Translations under genes and position numbers: made by a program
Origin: Burkholderiaceae bacterium DAT-1
GTDB lineage: Bacteria > Pseudomonadota > Gammaproteobacteria > Burkholderiales > Chitinimonadaceae
Direction: 5' to 3'
NCBI GenBank assembly: GCA_019084025.1
Contig: JAHRBI010000002.1
Coordinates: 530,674 to 594,673, forward strand
Length of the DNA stretch: 64,000 nt
The notes under the pieces: model-generated
The model's input: only the letters and a program-made list of their open reading frames with translations
Database searches by the model: none
Told to the model about the DNA's origin: nothing
Part shown: piece by piece, positions 36,916 through 46,980 of the stretch
Numbering within the stretch: the first letter of the stretch is position 1
Layout of the letters: each line of letters opens with the position of its first letter

Positions 36916-37434
36916 GTGAAATGGATGGGGCGAGCAAGTGTGTGCATGGTGTTGCTACTCGGTGGATGTGCCAGTCATTCTCCGTCGGTTTCACCTGCCA
37001 GAGATATGGCACCCACCCCGCCACCGCGAAAGGATATCCCCAAAGAGGTAAGTGCTCGCCGGCAGGAAGTGGTGCTGTTTGCCATGAGCCTCATCGATAC
37101 GGATTATCGCTTCGGGGGCAAGAACCCCGAGGCAGGACTGGATTGCAGTGGCATGGTGGCCTATGTCTTTCGTGAAGCGATTGGCGTAGAGGTGAAGGGA
37201 AGCGCTGCCGACATCGCCAATCGCGGACGGCCTGTGATTCGCAAAAATCTGCGGGAGGGCGATCTGCTGTTTTTTAATACATCAGGTAAGCCCTATTCGC
37301 ATGTTGGCATTTATATCGGGCAGGGGCGGTTTATCCATGCGCCTGCATCCAAAGGCAAAGTGCGAATCGACGAACTGGGAAGCGAGTACTTCGCCAAGCG
37401 TTATCAGGAAGCCCGAACGCTTTTTCCTGCCTGA
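36916..37434 (+). CDS. NlpC/P60-type murein endopeptidase lipoprotein
   Basis: The product is about 172 residues. VKWMGRASVCMVLLLGGC is a lipoprotein signal with lipobox LGGC; the mature Cys would be lipidated. The catalytic triad of NlpC/P60 is visible: Cys in GLDCSGMVAYVF, His in SHVGIYIGQG and His in FIHAPASKGKV. It cleaves peptide cross-links or stems of peptidoglycan. GTG 36916 is chosen to start the lipoprotein signal; ATG 36925 is an alternative and the ribosome binding site is weak. A longer open frame runs upstream but overlaps the nucleotidase. Confidence 0.88.
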   Translation: MKWMGRASVCMVLLLGGCASHSPSVSPARDMAPTPPPRKDIPKEVSARRQEVVLFAMSLIDTDYRFGGKNPEAGLDCSGMVAYVFREAIGVEVKGSAADIANRGRPVIRKNLREGDLLFFNTSGKPYSHVGIYIGQGRFIHAPASKGKVRIDELGSEYFAKRYQEARTLFPA

Positions 37435-37438
37435 CACG

Positions 37439-38242
37439 CTAATGTGTCGTTGATTTGAGTGTGGGTACTTGGCTGGGGCGGGCAAAATAATCGCGGAAAA
37501 TACGCTTCAATTCACCACGCCTGTCGAGCCGGTCAATTGCCTGATTCAGGATCTCGATGTCCTGCTGGGTAGTGGTTTGCTTACTGAGCATCAATCTGAC
37601 CTGATCCTCGTTCACGACCACGGGCAACTCCACCGGCAAGGGGACACTCTCTCTGCGCGCCGCTTCGCGAACCAGTACCGTATCTGCTAGCAGAATATCC
37701 CCGCGCCGCTGTTCCAGCATAGCCAGCGCCTGGTCGATGTTGACGTATTCGGTCAGACGATTCTGTTGCTTGAGCATCGGACGGATCTGATCGAATTCAG
37801 CACCATACCAGCCATGCGCGGGCACGATCACGGTCACCTTCTCATCTATCAGATCGCTGATGGATTTGAGGCGGCGAATACTCGGCTCACCCTTGCGGGC
37901 AAACAGCACAATGGACTCCCGTCGATAGGGCTTGGTGAAGCGAGCAAATCGCAACCGTTCCGGAGTTTCAGATGCGTCCGGCACAATATCCAGCTGACCA
38001 CTTTCGATATACAGCACCTGCCGCCGGGGGGGAATATCATTGTGGAAGTGCAGTGAGCATCCGGCCTCGCTAATGATGCGTCGCATCAGCAGGGTATCCA
38101 GATCGGGCTCCTTGCGCACATCGGCTTGTTGGCGCGCAACAGATCGCACCATGAATGCAGCCTGCAAGGTTTTCGAGCAGAGGGCATACACTGGTGAACC
38201 ACTAACAAGCATGAGCAGGGCGATGCTGGCGATCACCTTCAT
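37439..38242 (-). CDS. Family-3 periplasmic solute-binding-like protein
   Basis: The 267-residue product has a signal peptide (MKVIASIALLMLVSGSPVYA) and the SBP_bac_3 layout: LLMRRIISEAGC, LDIVPDASETPERLRFARFTKPYR, and DILLADTVLVREAARR. Such proteins either deliver an amino acid to an ABC transporter or act as sensors; no permease gene is next to it. ATG 38242 is chosen; a long upstream open stretch in the same frame has an Arg-rich, non-protein-like sequence. It is convergent with the NlpC/P60 gene 4 bases apart and follows alr. Confidence 0.8.
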   Translation of the reverse strand: MKVIASIALLMLVSGSPVYALCSKTLQAAFMVRSVARQQADVRKEPDLDTLLMRRIISEAGCSLHFHNDIPPRRQVLYIESGQLDIVPDASETPERLRFARFTKPYRRESIVLFARKGEPSIRRLKSISDLIDEKVTVIVPAHGWYGAEFDQIRPMLKQQNRLTEYVNIDQALAMLEQRRGDILLADTVLVREAARRESVPLPVELPVVVNEDQVRLMLSKQTTTQQDIEILNQAIDRLDRRGELKRIFRDYFARPSQVPTLKSTTH

Positions 38243-38395
38243 GGCACGATGTTGTCTGACCTCTCGGCGTAAGCGGATACAGCGGCGAAGTTCCCGCTCA
38301 CGTAGTGTAGGCCGAGTTAGGTGACTTGTGGGTGTCTGTGACGTGCAAGGTGTGCTCCGCTGCGACGGATGCAACGGAGCAGTGTAGGAAAGCGC

Positions 38396-39463
38396 TTAAG
38401 CGACGTAATTGAAACGCGCGCGTTTGACGTTGCAGAAAATTTCATAATCCAGCGTGCCCGCCGACTCTGCGACTTCATGGGCGGGTAAACCTTCACCCCA
38501 CAGTCGAACATGACTACCTACGCCTGCATCAGGCAGGTTCGTCAGATCGACCGTCAGCATATCCATCGACACACGGCCAATCACACGGGTCAGCACACCA
38601 TTCACCAGAACCGGTGTACCGGTTGGCGCCACGCGCGGATAGCCATCGGCATAACCACAGGCCACGACGCCTACGCGTGTAGGTTGCTCGGAGATAAAGC
38701 GTGCGCCGTACCCAACCGGCTCACCGGCGTCCAGTTCACGCACTGCAATGATGGCGCTATCCAGTTGCATGACCGGGCGGGTAGTGGCCAGCCCAGGTTT
38801 GTCGGTTGCGCGACCACCGTAGAGCATGATGCCGGGACGGCACCAGTCGCCGCGCGCATCGCGCCATGCCTGAATACCACCGGAGTTAGCGAGACTGATT
38901 TCGCCATCATACTGTGCTGCAATCGCCGAGAAGGTGGCGATCTGCTTGGCTGTTGCGTCACAGTCCGTTTCGTCTGCCCGGGCAAAATGGGTCATCAGAT
39001 TCAGATTGGCGATCTTGCCTGTGGCCTTCAGTCGTGCCATGACTTCAGCAATGCATTCCGGTGCAAAACCCAGGCGGTGCATGCCGGAATCAACTTTGAC
39101 CCAGAGGGTAAGCGGTGCGGCGACAGCGGTTTTTTCCAGTTGCTCCAGTTGCTCGAAACAGTGGATGCTGCTCCATAACTGGTGTTCGGCGATCTGGGCG
39201 AGTTCACTGGCTTCAAACCAGCCTTCCAGCAACATGACAGGGTTGCTGATGCCCGCATCGCGCAATTCCAGTGCCTCTTCAATTGCCGCCACGCCAAATC
39301 CATCGGCAATATCGTGCAGTGCCTGTGCACAGCGAACGGCACCATGCCCGTAGGCGTTCGCCTTGATGGCGGCGAGCGCTCGACTGCCAGTCAGCCGTTT
39401 GGCTTCCAGATAGTTATGGCGCAGATGATCAAGGCGGATGGTGGCAACGAGTGGGCGGCTCAT
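38396..39463 (-). CDS. alr: Alanine racemase
   Basis: The 355-residue PLP enzyme interconverts L- and D-alanine. The Schiff-base Lys is in AAIKANAYGHGAV and the catalytic Tyr in GYGARFISEQ. ATG 39463 (MSRPLVATIRLDHLRHNY) is chosen over a TTG two codons earlier. It lies 129 bases after dadA on the same strand, separated by a terminator-like hairpin. Near dadA it is likely the catabolic isozyme that feeds the dehydrogenase, though it also can serve wall synthesis. Confidence 0.94.
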   Translation of the reverse strand: MSRPLVATIRLDHLRHNYLEAKRLTGSRALAAIKANAYGHGAVRCAQALHDIADGFGVAAIEEALELRDAGISNPVMLLEGWFEASELAQIAEHQLWSSIHCFEQLEQLEKTAVAAPLTLWVKVDSGMHRLGFAPECIAEVMARLKATGKIANLNLMTHFARADETDCDATAKQIATFSAIAAQYDGEISLANSGGIQAWRDARGDWCRPGIMLYGGRATDKPGLATTRPVMQLDSAIIAVRELDAGEPVGYGARFISEQPTRVGVVACGYADGYPRVAPTGTPVLVNGVLTRVIGRVSMDMLTVDLTNLPDAGVGSHVRLWGEGLPAHEVAESAGTLDYEIFCNVKRARFNYVA

Positions 39464-39537
39464 GGGCAAAACTCAAAATAACGACGCGTAGCAATAGCCG
39501 AATCAGTTTAGCAGGCACGGCCATTGCGCGGTAAAAA

Positions 39538-39570
39538 TCGGAAAGGGCGGGCCCGGTTGGCGGGCCGCCC
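39538..39570 (-). terminator. Hairpin terminator after dadA
   Basis: On the minus strand GGGCGGCCCG, CCAAC loop and CGGGCCCGCCC form a strong stem, followed by TTTCCGATTTTT. Partial read-through to alr is possible. Confidence 0.75.
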
Positions 39571-39592
39571 AAATCGCAGGAGAAGCGCGGGA

Positions 39593-40885
39593 TCAGGCCG
39601 GCTTCAGCGTTGGCACGATCGGGGTGACGTTCGTACCATAACGGCAAAGGCTCAGGCCCTTCGTATCGACGGCTGCAGGCACGCCGGCCAGCATATCGGC
39701 CAGTACAGCAGCCGAGCCACATGCCATGGTCCAGCCCAGCGTGCCATGGCCCAGATTCAGCGAGAGATTGCCAAACGGAGTGGCGGAGACCAGCGGTGTG
39801 CCATCCGGCATCATCGGGCGCAGGCCGGTCCAGAAGGTGCCCTGACGTGCATCGCCACCGGTACCGAACAGATCGGTTGCGACCATTTCCAGTGTGGCGC
39901 GGCGCTTCGGATTCAGCGACAGATCGAAGCCTGCCAGCTCGGCCATGCCACCCAGACGGATGCGGTTGTCAAATCGGGTGATGGCAATCTTGTAAGTTTC
40001 ATCCATCACAGTCGATACCGGTGCGCCCGCCGCATTGGTAATCGGCACGGTCAGCGAGTATCCCTTGACCGGGTACACTGGAACATCCATGCCCAGATTC
40101 AACAGCAGTTCGCGGCTGTAGCTACCCAGCGCCACGACATAATGATCGCCCGTGATCGGTGCGCCATCGGTGACGACACCGCGGATGCGACCCTGTTGCA
40201 CCAGCAGGCTCTTGATGTTTACGCCAAACTTGAATTCGACGCCGATGCGCTTGCATTCTTCAGCCAGGCGGCTGGTAAACAGCTGGCAATCGCCTGTTTC
40301 ATCATTGGGCAGGCGCAGGCCGCCGGTCAGCTTCTCGGAAACGCGAGCCAATGCCGGTTCGACCTTGGCACAGCCAGCCGGATCAAGCAGTTCGTAAGGG
40401 ACGCCACAGGTTTCCAGCACCGCGATATCCTTGCGGGCCGCAGCCAGTTGTTTCTCGGTGCGGAACACTTGCAGGGTGCCGAGTGTGCGATGTTCGTAGT
40501 TCAGGCCGATTTCATCACGCAGTTCGCGCAGGCAGTCGCGGCTGTATTCAGCCAGACGCATCATGCGTTCCTTGTTCACTGCGTAAGCGGTTTCATTGCA
40601 GTTTGCCAGCATCTGGCGCATCCAGCTCAGCTGGAACATCGAACCATCCGGACGAATCGCCAGTGGGGCATGCTTTTCAAACAGCCACTTCATGGCCTTC
40701 AGCGGAATACCGGGCGCCGCCCACGGTGCGGAGTAGCCGGGGGAAATCTGGCCTGCATTGGCAAAGCTGGTTTCCAGCGCCGCGCCGTCCTGACGATCAA
40801 TCACGGTGACCTTTGCACCAGCCTTGGCCAGATACCACGCTGTGGTTACACCGATGACACCACTTCCCAGAACGACGACGTGCAT
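39593..40885 (-). CDS. dadA: D-amino-acid dehydrogenase
   Basis: The 430-residue flavoprotein oxidises D-amino acids, mainly D-alanine, and passes electrons to the respiratory chain. It begins with the FAD loop [17 protein letters not shown]. Typical later segments are [16 protein letters not shown] and [20 protein letters not shown] lies 6 bases before ATG 40885. With alr it forms the L-alanine catabolic route, and the divergent Lrp-type gene is its likely regulator. Confidence 0.95.
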   Translation of the reverse strand: MHVVVLGSGVIGVTTAWYLAKAGAKVTVIDRQDGAALETSFANAGQISPGYSAPWAAPGIPLKAMKWLFEKHAPLAIRPDGSMFQLSWMRQMLANCNETAYAVNKERMMRLAEYSRDCLRELRDEIGLNYEHRTLGTLQVFRTEKQLAAARKDIAVLETCGVPYELLDPAGCAKVEPALARVSEKLTGGLRLPNDETGDCQLFTSRLAEECKRIGVEFKFGVNIKSLLVQQGRIRGVVTDGAPITGDHYVVALGSYSRELLLNLGMDVPVYPVKGYSLTVPITNAAGAPVSTVMDETYKIAITRFDNRIRLGGMAELAGFDLSLNPKRRATLEMVATDLFGTGGDARQGTFWTGLRPMMPDGTPLVSATPFGNLSLNLGHGTLGWTMACGSAAVLADMLAGVPAAVDTKGLSLCRYGTNVTPIVPTLKPA

Positions 40886-41034
40886 TGCGAACTCCACTGA
40901 AGCAAATCAAACGAGCGCGCATTGTATGAAGGAATCTGTAGGTTTTGTGACTGAAATTGACCTGTATCTCAGTAGAAAAATGATGATAAATTTATAGAAT
41001 AAGTGAAAAGTTCATGAAAAGTGAGTGAGAGCCA
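40886..41034. promoter_or_regulatory. AT-rich divergent promoter region between dadA and the Lrp-type gene
   Basis: The 149 bases are AT-rich from about 40960 onward (AAATGATGATAAATTTATAG). Lrp/AsnC regulators bind such degenerate AT-rich sites. Exact sites cannot be set by eye. Confidence 0.5.
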
Positions 41035-41496
41035 GTGAAAGCGCTAGATAGAGTGGATCGCAAGATACTGACTATTCTGCAAGCCGATGGTCGGATCACC
41101 ATGACCGATCTGGCTGAAAAAGTCGGTTTATCGACTACGCCGTGTACGGAACGGGTAAAACGGCTGGAACGTGACGGCGTGATTGAGGGCTATGCCGCGC
41201 GGGTCAATCCGCGAGCGGTGGGATGCGCGCAGTTGGTGTTTGTAGAACTGCGGCTGTCTGCCAAATCCGGCGAGATGTTCGACGCCTTCAAGCGCGAAGT
41301 ATTGAAACTACCCAATGTGGTGGAGTGCCATCTGGTGTCCGGAGACTTTGACTATCTGGTGAAGGCCCGCATTTCCGATATGTCGCAGTATCGTAAACTG
41401 CTGGGCGACATTCTGCTGAATCTGCCGGGGGCAGTGGAATCGCGCAGCTATGTGGTGATGGAAGAGGTCAAGGAAACACTGTCCTTGCCAATCTGA
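41035..41496 (+). CDS. Lrp/AsnC-family transcriptional regulator
   Basis: The 153-residue product has an N-terminal winged helix (DGRITMTDLAEKVGLSTTPCTERVKRLERDG, residues about 18-48) and a C-terminal RAM/ACT-like ligand domain (about 65-150). It is very similar in plan to Lrp, and lies divergent from dadA, as does the activator DadR in pseudomonads. It probably responds to alanine. It starts at GTG 41035, and its 3' side is followed by a REP-like palindrome. Confidence 0.93.
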   Translation: MKALDRVDRKILTILQADGRITMTDLAEKVGLSTTPCTERVKRLERDGVIEGYAARVNPRAVGCAQLVFVELRLSAKSGEMFDAFKREVLKLPNVVECHLVSGDFDYLVKARISDMSQYRKLLGDILLNLPGAVESRSYVVMEEVKETLSLPI

Positions 41497-41510
41497 ACGG
41501 ATAGCGGGAA

Positions 41511-41545
41511 TGGTAGGGGCGACCTGCGGTCGCCCACCCCTTATC
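41511..41545. repeat. Palindromic REP-like element
   Basis: GTAGGGGCGACC-TGC-GGTCGCCC is followed by ACCCCTTATCC, an 8-base stem with GTAG head and flanking partial symmetry. The GTAG-GGGCGA head resembles REP elements mobilised by RAYT transposases. It lies between an Lrp-type gene and a convergent GNAT gene and might also work as a terminator for either. Confidence 0.5.
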
Positions 41546-41567
41546 CAGATATACCGTCAGATCATCA

Positions 41568-42176
41568 TCAGGCGTGCGGCAACCTGCTGGCAAACCAGAA
41601 ACAACCGGGTTCTGCCTGACGCATTTCAAAGCCCAGTTTGCGATAAAAAGACAGGGCATTGCCATTGCGGGGGTCTACGCCCCAGTGCACGCCTTCTGCG
41701 CCCAGCGCATGCAGGTGATCCAGTAAGGTTTCGACCAGTTTTCGACCTGCGCCTTTGCCGCGTGCGCGCGGCAGTAGATTGATATGCAGATGAGCAGGGA
41801 ATTCATCCAGCACTTCCGGCGCATGCCAGTCCTGATACAGGCGATTCAACCAGGCATGGTCGGCAGGTTCACCCGCCATGGCCTGAGGAAAGCGAGAACG
41901 TTGCTCGGGTAACCAGTGTGTATTCATCCAGTCGTAAAACTGCGGACTGGCGGGTGACCCAACGGCGTAGCCCACGATCCCCTCTGAATCGTGTGCGACC
42001 AACGCGGCAGCGCCGGGACAGTGCAGATAAGGGAGTGCGTAGAGCAAGCCGGGTAATTCGCTTGCGGTTGTCAGAATGTCCAGCGGTTGACCTGCGTCAG
42101 CGGTGGACAGGCAAATGGCCGAGAGGCTTGGCGCATCGTCGGGCGTGGCGGGGCGTATATGTATGTCGTCGCTCAT
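41568..42176 (-). CDS. GNAT-family N-acetyltransferase
   Basis: The 202-residue product has the GNAT acetyl-CoA motif (PRARGKGAGRKLVETLLDHL) at about residues 130-150 and a C-terminal GVDPRNGNALSFYRKLGFE. The family also contains O-GlcNAcase-linked acetyltransferases of similar length; the VGSPASP... and LPARLHINL segments recall those. Substrate is unknown. Its ATG overlaps the msrA stop by 4 bases, so it is translated with msrA. Confidence 0.88.
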   Translation of the reverse strand: MSDDIHIRPATPDDAPSLSAICLSTADAGQPLDILTTASELPGLLYALPYLHCPGAAALVAHDSEGIVGYAVGSPASPQFYDWMNTHWLPEQRSRFPQAMAGEPADHAWLNRLYQDWHAPEVLDEFPAHLHINLLPRARGKGAGRKLVETLLDHLHALGAEGVHWGVDPRNGNALSFYRKLGFEMRQAEPGCFWFASRLPHA

Positions 42177-42724
42177 GAGAAAAGATCCGGGAAGTGTTGC
42201 ACCGCCTTGCGTACCTTGCTGGCTACGACATATTGGCAGTACGGCTGTTCCGGATGTTGTGCAAAATAGTGCTGATGGTACCGCTCCGCAGGCCAGAATG
42301 TCACGGCGGGCGTGATTTCAGTGACAATTGGGTCGGCAAAATCACGACGCTCGATCAGTTCTGATAAGTAATGCTGAATGATGTTGTGTTGCGCATCGTG
42401 ATGCCAGAAAATGGCGCTACGGTATTGTGTCCCGACATCATTGCCCTGGCGGTTCAGCGTGGTTGGGTCGTGAATCGTAAAAAATATATCCAGCAGTGTG
42501 CGTAGATCGACCAAGGTCGGGTTGAATTTGAGCTGAACGACCTCGGCATGCCCCGTTGTGCCTGCACACACCGCCTCATAGTCAGGGCCATCTACCGTCC
42601 CGCCCATATAGCCGGATACGCAACTTTCTACGCCGCGAAGATGACTAAAAACCGCCTCCAGGCACCAGAAGCATCCTCCGCCGAGGGTAATGACATCATG
42701 GCTTGGCGAATTGAGGTGAGGCAT
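42173..42724 (-). CDS. msrA: Peptide methionine-(S)-S-oxide reductase
   Basis: The 183-residue product repairs methionine sulfoxide in proteins. The catalytic motif GGGCFWCLEAVF is at residues about 15-26, with GTQYRSAIF and the conserved YHQHYF later. It lacks the fused MsrB domain. The gene overlaps dacB at its 5' end by 29 bases and the GNAT gene at its 3' end, so all three are one unit. Confidence 0.95.
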   Translation of the reverse strand: MPHLNSPSHDVITLGGGCFWCLEAVFSHLRGVESCVSGYMGGTVDGPDYEAVCAGTTGHAEVVQLKFNPTLVDLRTLLDIFFTIHDPTTLNRQGNDVGTQYRSAIFWHHDAQHNIIQHYLSELIERRDFADPIVTEITPAVTFWPAERYHQHYFAQHPEQPYCQYVVASKVRKAVQHFPDLFS

Positions 42725-44150
42725 TATGCGGCTCCATTTCGGTTGGACTCAGGCCGTTTTCCCATACACCTGCCAGCCATGTGTCGATAATTTTATTGGC
42801 TCGCCCGGCTTGTGGAGAATTCACCATGATCGCCACGACCAGTTTATCACCCTGACGTGTCAGCATGGTTCCTGTCAGCGCGCGAACATCATCCAGCGTA
42901 CCGGTTTTGAAATGCGCAAATCCGGCCAGCGTCCCCTGTCGGTGCTGCATGGTGCCATCCATTCCATTGAGGGGCAGGCTAGAGATGAATTCTGCGGCAT
43001 ATTTGCCATTCAGCATATACTGGACGATGTCGACCAGTGTCTGCGCAGATAATCGCTCGGTGCGGGATAATCCTGCTCCGTTTTCGGTCACGACGGCCTC
43101 CGCACTGAACTGATTGATGTCTAGCCAGTGGCGGATAACTGCGGCTGATGCGGTCTGGCTGTCTAGCGCGTGATCACCCAGCTCACTCCCCAGCGTCAGG
43201 TAAATCATGCGCGCCATCGCATTGTTGGAGAACTTGTTCGTCTGGCGGATGAGTGTTGCGAGATCGTCAGAAGGCCAGGCGAGCAGGAGTCTGGCCGATA
43301 CGGGTGTGATGCCTTGCCGATAGCTGCCACTGATCGAACCACCCATTGTTCCCCATAAGCTGGAGATCAATTTTCCCGCAAATGTGACGGGGTCGAAGAC
43401 GCTCAGAAATCGATTAGCGGTGCATTGCCGGGGAAACTGACCTTTCAGGACAACATTCAGTCCGCCTCCCTCCATTTGCATGTCAGGTGTCTGCCAGCCG
43501 GCACGCCAGCGCTCGCAGTGATCGGTAGTTAATTTCATCTGGCTGCTGAACCTTAGTCCGGGGAGGGCAGGATCAGCTTCGGCAGTGAGTCGGTCGTCGT
43601 CCGATTGCAGATTGAGGTGAATCACCTTGAAGTTCATCAACAGTGCGTCTGGCACGACGTTGTATGCACTTTCGGGGCTATTGTCGAAGGCCGCAGGGTC
43701 GTCACTGCGCATGCCGCGAAAATAGCTGTTGTCCAGAATCAGGTCGCCTTCTATCTGACGAATGCCTTTTGCCCGGATGGCGCGCAGCATGAGCCACACC
43801 TGTTCAAGCGTCAGGTGCGGATCACCTTGACCCCTGATAATCAGATTTCCTTTCAGCGAGCCCTGTTCGATTGCGCCATCGGTCAGAATGGTGGTCTGCC
43901 AATGCCAGGCCGGGCCGAGTAGATCCAGTGCCGCGGCTGTCGTCATCACCTTCATCGTTGACGCCGGATTCATGGCAGCACCGGGACGATGGCTAATGAG
44001 TGGCGTGGCGTCGCCTTGTCGCGCAATCAGGACAGATACTTCTGCGTCGCGAATGCCTGCTGCGCGCAAAGGGGTTGCCAGACTGGTCGGTAATGCCGCC
44101 ATGCAGTGTGCAGACAGCAGGAAAAACATCATTGGCAAGAGTCGTAACAC
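42696..44150 (-). CDS. dacB: D-alanyl-D-alanine carboxypeptidase/endopeptidase (PBP4)
   Basis: The 484-residue product has a signal peptide and the three active-site motifs of PBP4-type peptidases: SxxK in NPASTMKVM (about 62-65), SxN in KFSNNAMAR (about 310) and KTG in HFKTGTLDD (about 415). It trims or opens peptidoglycan stems. The start is uncertain: GTG 44150 gives MLRLLPMMFFLLS, ATG 44132 is nearer to a standard signal. It heads the dacB-msrA-GNAT unit. Confidence 0.93.
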   Translation of the reverse strand: MLRLLPMMFFLLSAHCMAALPTSLATPLRAAGIRDAEVSVLIARQGDATPLISHRPGAAMNPASTMKVMTTAAALDLLGPAWHWQTTILTDGAIEQGSLKGNLIIRGQGDPHLTLEQVWLMLRAIRAKGIRQIEGDLILDNSYFRGMRSDDPAAFDNSPESAYNVVPDALLMNFKVIHLNLQSDDDRLTAEADPALPGLRFSSQMKLTTDHCERWRAGWQTPDMQMEGGGLNVVLKGQFPRQCTANRFLSVFDPVTFAGKLISSLWGTMGGSISGSYRQGITPVSARLLLAWPSDDLATLIRQTNKFSNNAMARMIYLTLGSELGDHALDSQTASAAVIRHWLDINQFSAEAVVTENGAGLSRTERLSAQTLVDIVQYMLNGKYAAEFISSLPLNGMDGTMQHRQGTLAGFAHFKTGTLDDVRALTGTMLTRQGDKLVVAIMVNSPQAGRANKIIDTWLAGVWENGLSPTEMEPHNASPQFAKP

Positions 44151-44330
44151 GGATCAATCCATGGTTTTGTTTTGGTGTGCAGTGTATCTTGCTTGCTGCC
44201 GTCTGTCCCTTTGTACTGGACACTGTGATATCGGATAGGCGTAGCTGATTTGCAACCGTCATAAGTCGCGCTATAAGTACAGGGGCATGCGCCGGTATAA
44301 TGCCCATCCTATCCAGGAGATGTCAGACGC

Positions 44331-46874
44331 ATGCAGTTTTTTCGCCGCAAAGGTAATCAGGCTCGAGTTTCGAGAGCCGACTCCAATCCCTTGCCCGCAC
44401 CAGTAGCCGCCATATTGCGTGAATCATGGTGGCTGGCTGCGGTGGTTGCCGCTATCTATCTGGTGATCATCCTGGCATCGTATAGTCCGGGCGATCCCGG
44501 CTGGTCACACGTGTCCCCACAGACGCTCATCCGCAACAAGGGTGGCGCGTTTGGCGCATGGTGCGCCGACGTACTGCTGTCTGTATTCGGCTATTCTGCC
44601 TGGTGGCTGGTGGCATTCTGCATGTCGGCCATCTGGTGGGGATACCGGCGACTCGAAAAGGTCAATGAAGATCAGCGTCTGGTCATCGTAGCCGTGGTCG
44701 GTTTCATGATGATTTTGCTGAGTAGCAGCAGCCTTGAGGCATTGCGTCTCCATTCGCTCACCTGGCCTTTACCCGATGCGCCCGGGGGGATTATCGGGCT
44801 TGCGCTGGGTGGATTATTGTTCCACGCCTTAGGCTTTATCGGCGCAACATTAGCCCTGCTGGCCTCGTTTTCCATTGGTATGTCCCTGTTTGTGGGCGTG
44901 TCCTGGCTGGGCATGATGGAAAAGTTGGGGACGTGGGTCGAAACGCGCGTATTGAGCGTATTCGAACGCGTCGAGGCCTTTCAGGATCGCCGGGCTGGCG
45001 AGCGTGCAGCGACTGCACGCGCCGATAAGGTGAAAGTCGAACGCCAGCGTTTCGAGGATGCACCTGCAATCGTTATTCAGGATCCATTGCCGGAGCAGCC
45101 GCCGGAGGAGTCTCCCAGAGAAATCCGGGCACGTGAAAAGGCGGCCGCGCAAGCTGCGCAGGCGAGCTTGTTTGAGGAGGCGGCATTACCGCCATGGGAA
45201 GAACCCGGCGAGCCTGATCTTCCCGCAGCACCGGCAGCACTGGACCTGCCCGAGATCGACACATTCGAATCCGATGTCGCGCCGATCCGAGAACCCGTAC
45301 CGGCAGTACCCGTTGCACCCGTGGCCGCTCCGGCTATTCCGCATAAGACCGTGGTCAAAAAGACGCCGCCGCTCATCAAGCATGGTCGTCCTGAGTTGCC
45401 GGACATTACCTTGCTGGCACCTCCTCCCCCATCACAGGAGCTGGTGAGTCACGAAACCATCGAATACACCTCACGTCTGATCGAGCGCAAACTGGCTGAG
45501 TTTGGAGTGGAAGTGAAGGTGGTGGCTGCGTATCCGGGCCCGGTGATTACCCGCTACGAAATCGAGCCTGCAACAGGGGTAAAGGGTTCGCAGATCGTTA
45601 ATCTCATGAAGGATCTGGCGCGCGCGCTGAGTCTGATTAGCATTCGCGTAGTCGAGACCATTCCGGGCAAGACTTATATGGGTCTGGAACTGCCCAATCC
45701 GAAGCGCCAGATCGTTCGGCTTTCGGAGATTATAGGCTCACAGCCTTATCATGATTCCAGCTCGCTGCTGACCATGGCCTTTGGCAAGGATATTTCCGGT
45801 AAGCCGGTTGTGTCGGACCTGGCAAAGGCCCCGCATATGCTGGTGGCAGGTACCACGGGTTCCGGCAAATCAGTCGCCATGAATGCGATTATTCTGTCGA
45901 TGCTGTACAAGGCAACCGCGGATGAAGTCCGGCTGATCATGATTGATCCGAAGATGCTGGAGCTGAGTATCTACGAGGGTATTCCACATCTTCTGGCGCC
46001 GGTTGTGACCGATATGAAGCATGCCGCCAACGCGCTCAACTGGTGCGTGGGCGAAATGGAAAAACGCTACCGTCTGATGAGTGCGATGGGCGTGCGGAAT
46101 CTGGCTGGCTTTAACCAGAAACTGAAAGAGGCTGAAAAGCGCGGTGAGCGACTCACCAATCCTTTCTCGCTGACCCCGGAAAACCCTGAGCCGCTCGCGC
46201 ATCTGCCCATGATTGTGGTGCTGATCGACGAGCTGGCCGATCTGATGATGGTGGCAGGCAAGAAGATCGAAGAGTTGATTGCCCGTCTGGCGCAAAAGGC
46301 GCGTGCGGCCGGTATCCACCTGATTCTGGCCACCCAGCGCCCCAGCGTGGATGTGATTACCGGTCTGATCAAAGCGAATATTCCGACCCGCATGGCGTTT
46401 CAGGTATCCAGCAAAATCGATAGTCGCACTATTCTCGACCAGATGGGTGCGGAATCGCTGCTAGGGCAGGGCGATGGTCTATTCCTGCCACCGGGCAGCG
46501 GCTACCCGCAACGGATTCACGGCGCATTTGTGGCTGATGAAGAAGTGCATGCGGTGGTCGAGTTCCTCAAGCAGCAAGGCGAGCCCAACTATATCGAAGG
46601 TATCCTCACCGGCGCAGTGGAAGGCGAGGGCGGCGGTTCGGGTGAGTTTGGTTTGTCCGGCGGCGAAGGCGAAGGTGATGCCATGTATGACGAAGCTGTG
46701 GCCTTCGTCATCAAAAGCCGTAAGGCATCCATCTCGTCGGTGCAGCGACAACTCCGCATCGGCTACAACCGTGCTGCCCGTCTGGTTGAGCAAATGGAAG
46801 CCGCCGGTTTGGTGAGCCCGCCCGAGCACAATGGCAATCGGACTGTACTGGTGCCCGCTAGGGAAGAAGCATAA
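44331..46874 (+). CDS. ftsK: DNA translocase FtsK
   Basis: The 847-residue product has an N-terminal domain with about four membrane helices (residues about 28-200), a Pro/Glu-rich linker (about 210-360), and the motor. Walker A is [12 protein letters not shown] (about 510), Walker B is [12 protein letters not shown] (about 625). The C-terminal gamma winged helix (about 780-840; [30 protein letters not shown]) reads KOPS sites. It pumps DNA across the septum and activates XerCD. It is shorter than E. coli FtsK because of the short linker. It is divergent from dacB. Confidence 0.97.
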   Translation: MQFFRRKGNQARVSRADSNPLPAPVAAILRESWWLAAVVAAIYLVIILASYSPGDPGWSHVSPQTLIRNKGGAFGAWCADVLLSVFGYSAWWLVAFCMSAIWWGYRRLEKVNEDQRLVIVAVVGFMMILLSSSSLEALRLHSLTWPLPDAPGGIIGLALGGLLFHALGFIGATLALLASFSIGMSLFVGVSWLGMMEKLGTWVETRVLSVFERVEAFQDRRAGERAATARADKVKVERQRFEDAPAIVIQDPLPEQPPEESPREIRAREKAAAQAAQASLFEEAALPPWEEPGEPDLPAAPAALDLPEIDTFESDVAPIREPVPAVPVAPVAAPAIPHKTVVKKTPPLIKHGRPELPDITLLAPPPPSQELVSHETIEYTSRLIERKLAEFGVEVKVVAAYPGPVITRYEIEPATGVKGSQIVNLMKDLARALSLISIRVVETIPGKTYMGLELPNPKRQIVRLSEIIGSQPYHDSSSLLTMAFGKDISGKPVVSDLAKAPHMLVAGTTGSGKSVAMNAIILSMLYKATADEVRLIMIDPKMLELSIYEGIPHLLAPVVTDMKHAANALNWCVGEMEKRYRLMSAMGVRNLAGFNQKLKEAEKRGERLTNPFSLTPENPEPLAHLPMIVVLIDELADLMMVAGKKIEELIARLAQKARAAGIHLILATQRPSVDVITGLIKANIPTRMAFQVSSKIDSRTILDQMGAESLLGQGDGLFLPPGSGYPQRIHGAFVADEEVHAVVEFLKQQGEPNYIEGILTGAVEGEGGGSGEFGLSGGEGEGDAMYDEAVAFVIKSRKASISSVQRQLRIGYNRAARLVEQMEAAGLVSPPEHNGNRTVLVPAREEA

Positions 46875-46920
46875 GTTCGAAGGGTGTACGCTGGCATAAT
46901 TTGCTGACAGTAGCGACAAT

Positions 46921-46955
46921 AGGGGCTGTCGTGCCTGATTTGCGCGACAGCTTGT
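46921..46955 (+). terminator. Possible terminator hairpin after ftsK
   Basis: GCTGTCG and CGACAGC are 13 bases apart and are followed by a T-rich tract with interruptions (TTGTCCCTGTTTGTTCGTTT). It could also serve as a site in the leader of the next gene. Confidence 0.45.
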
Positions 46956-46980
46956 CCCTGTTTGTTCGTTTGAGGCACTC

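Noticed and set aside
39524..40900. 458-codon open frame on the plus strand opposite dadA
   Set aside because: Antisense to dadA; no domain and no ribosome binding site.
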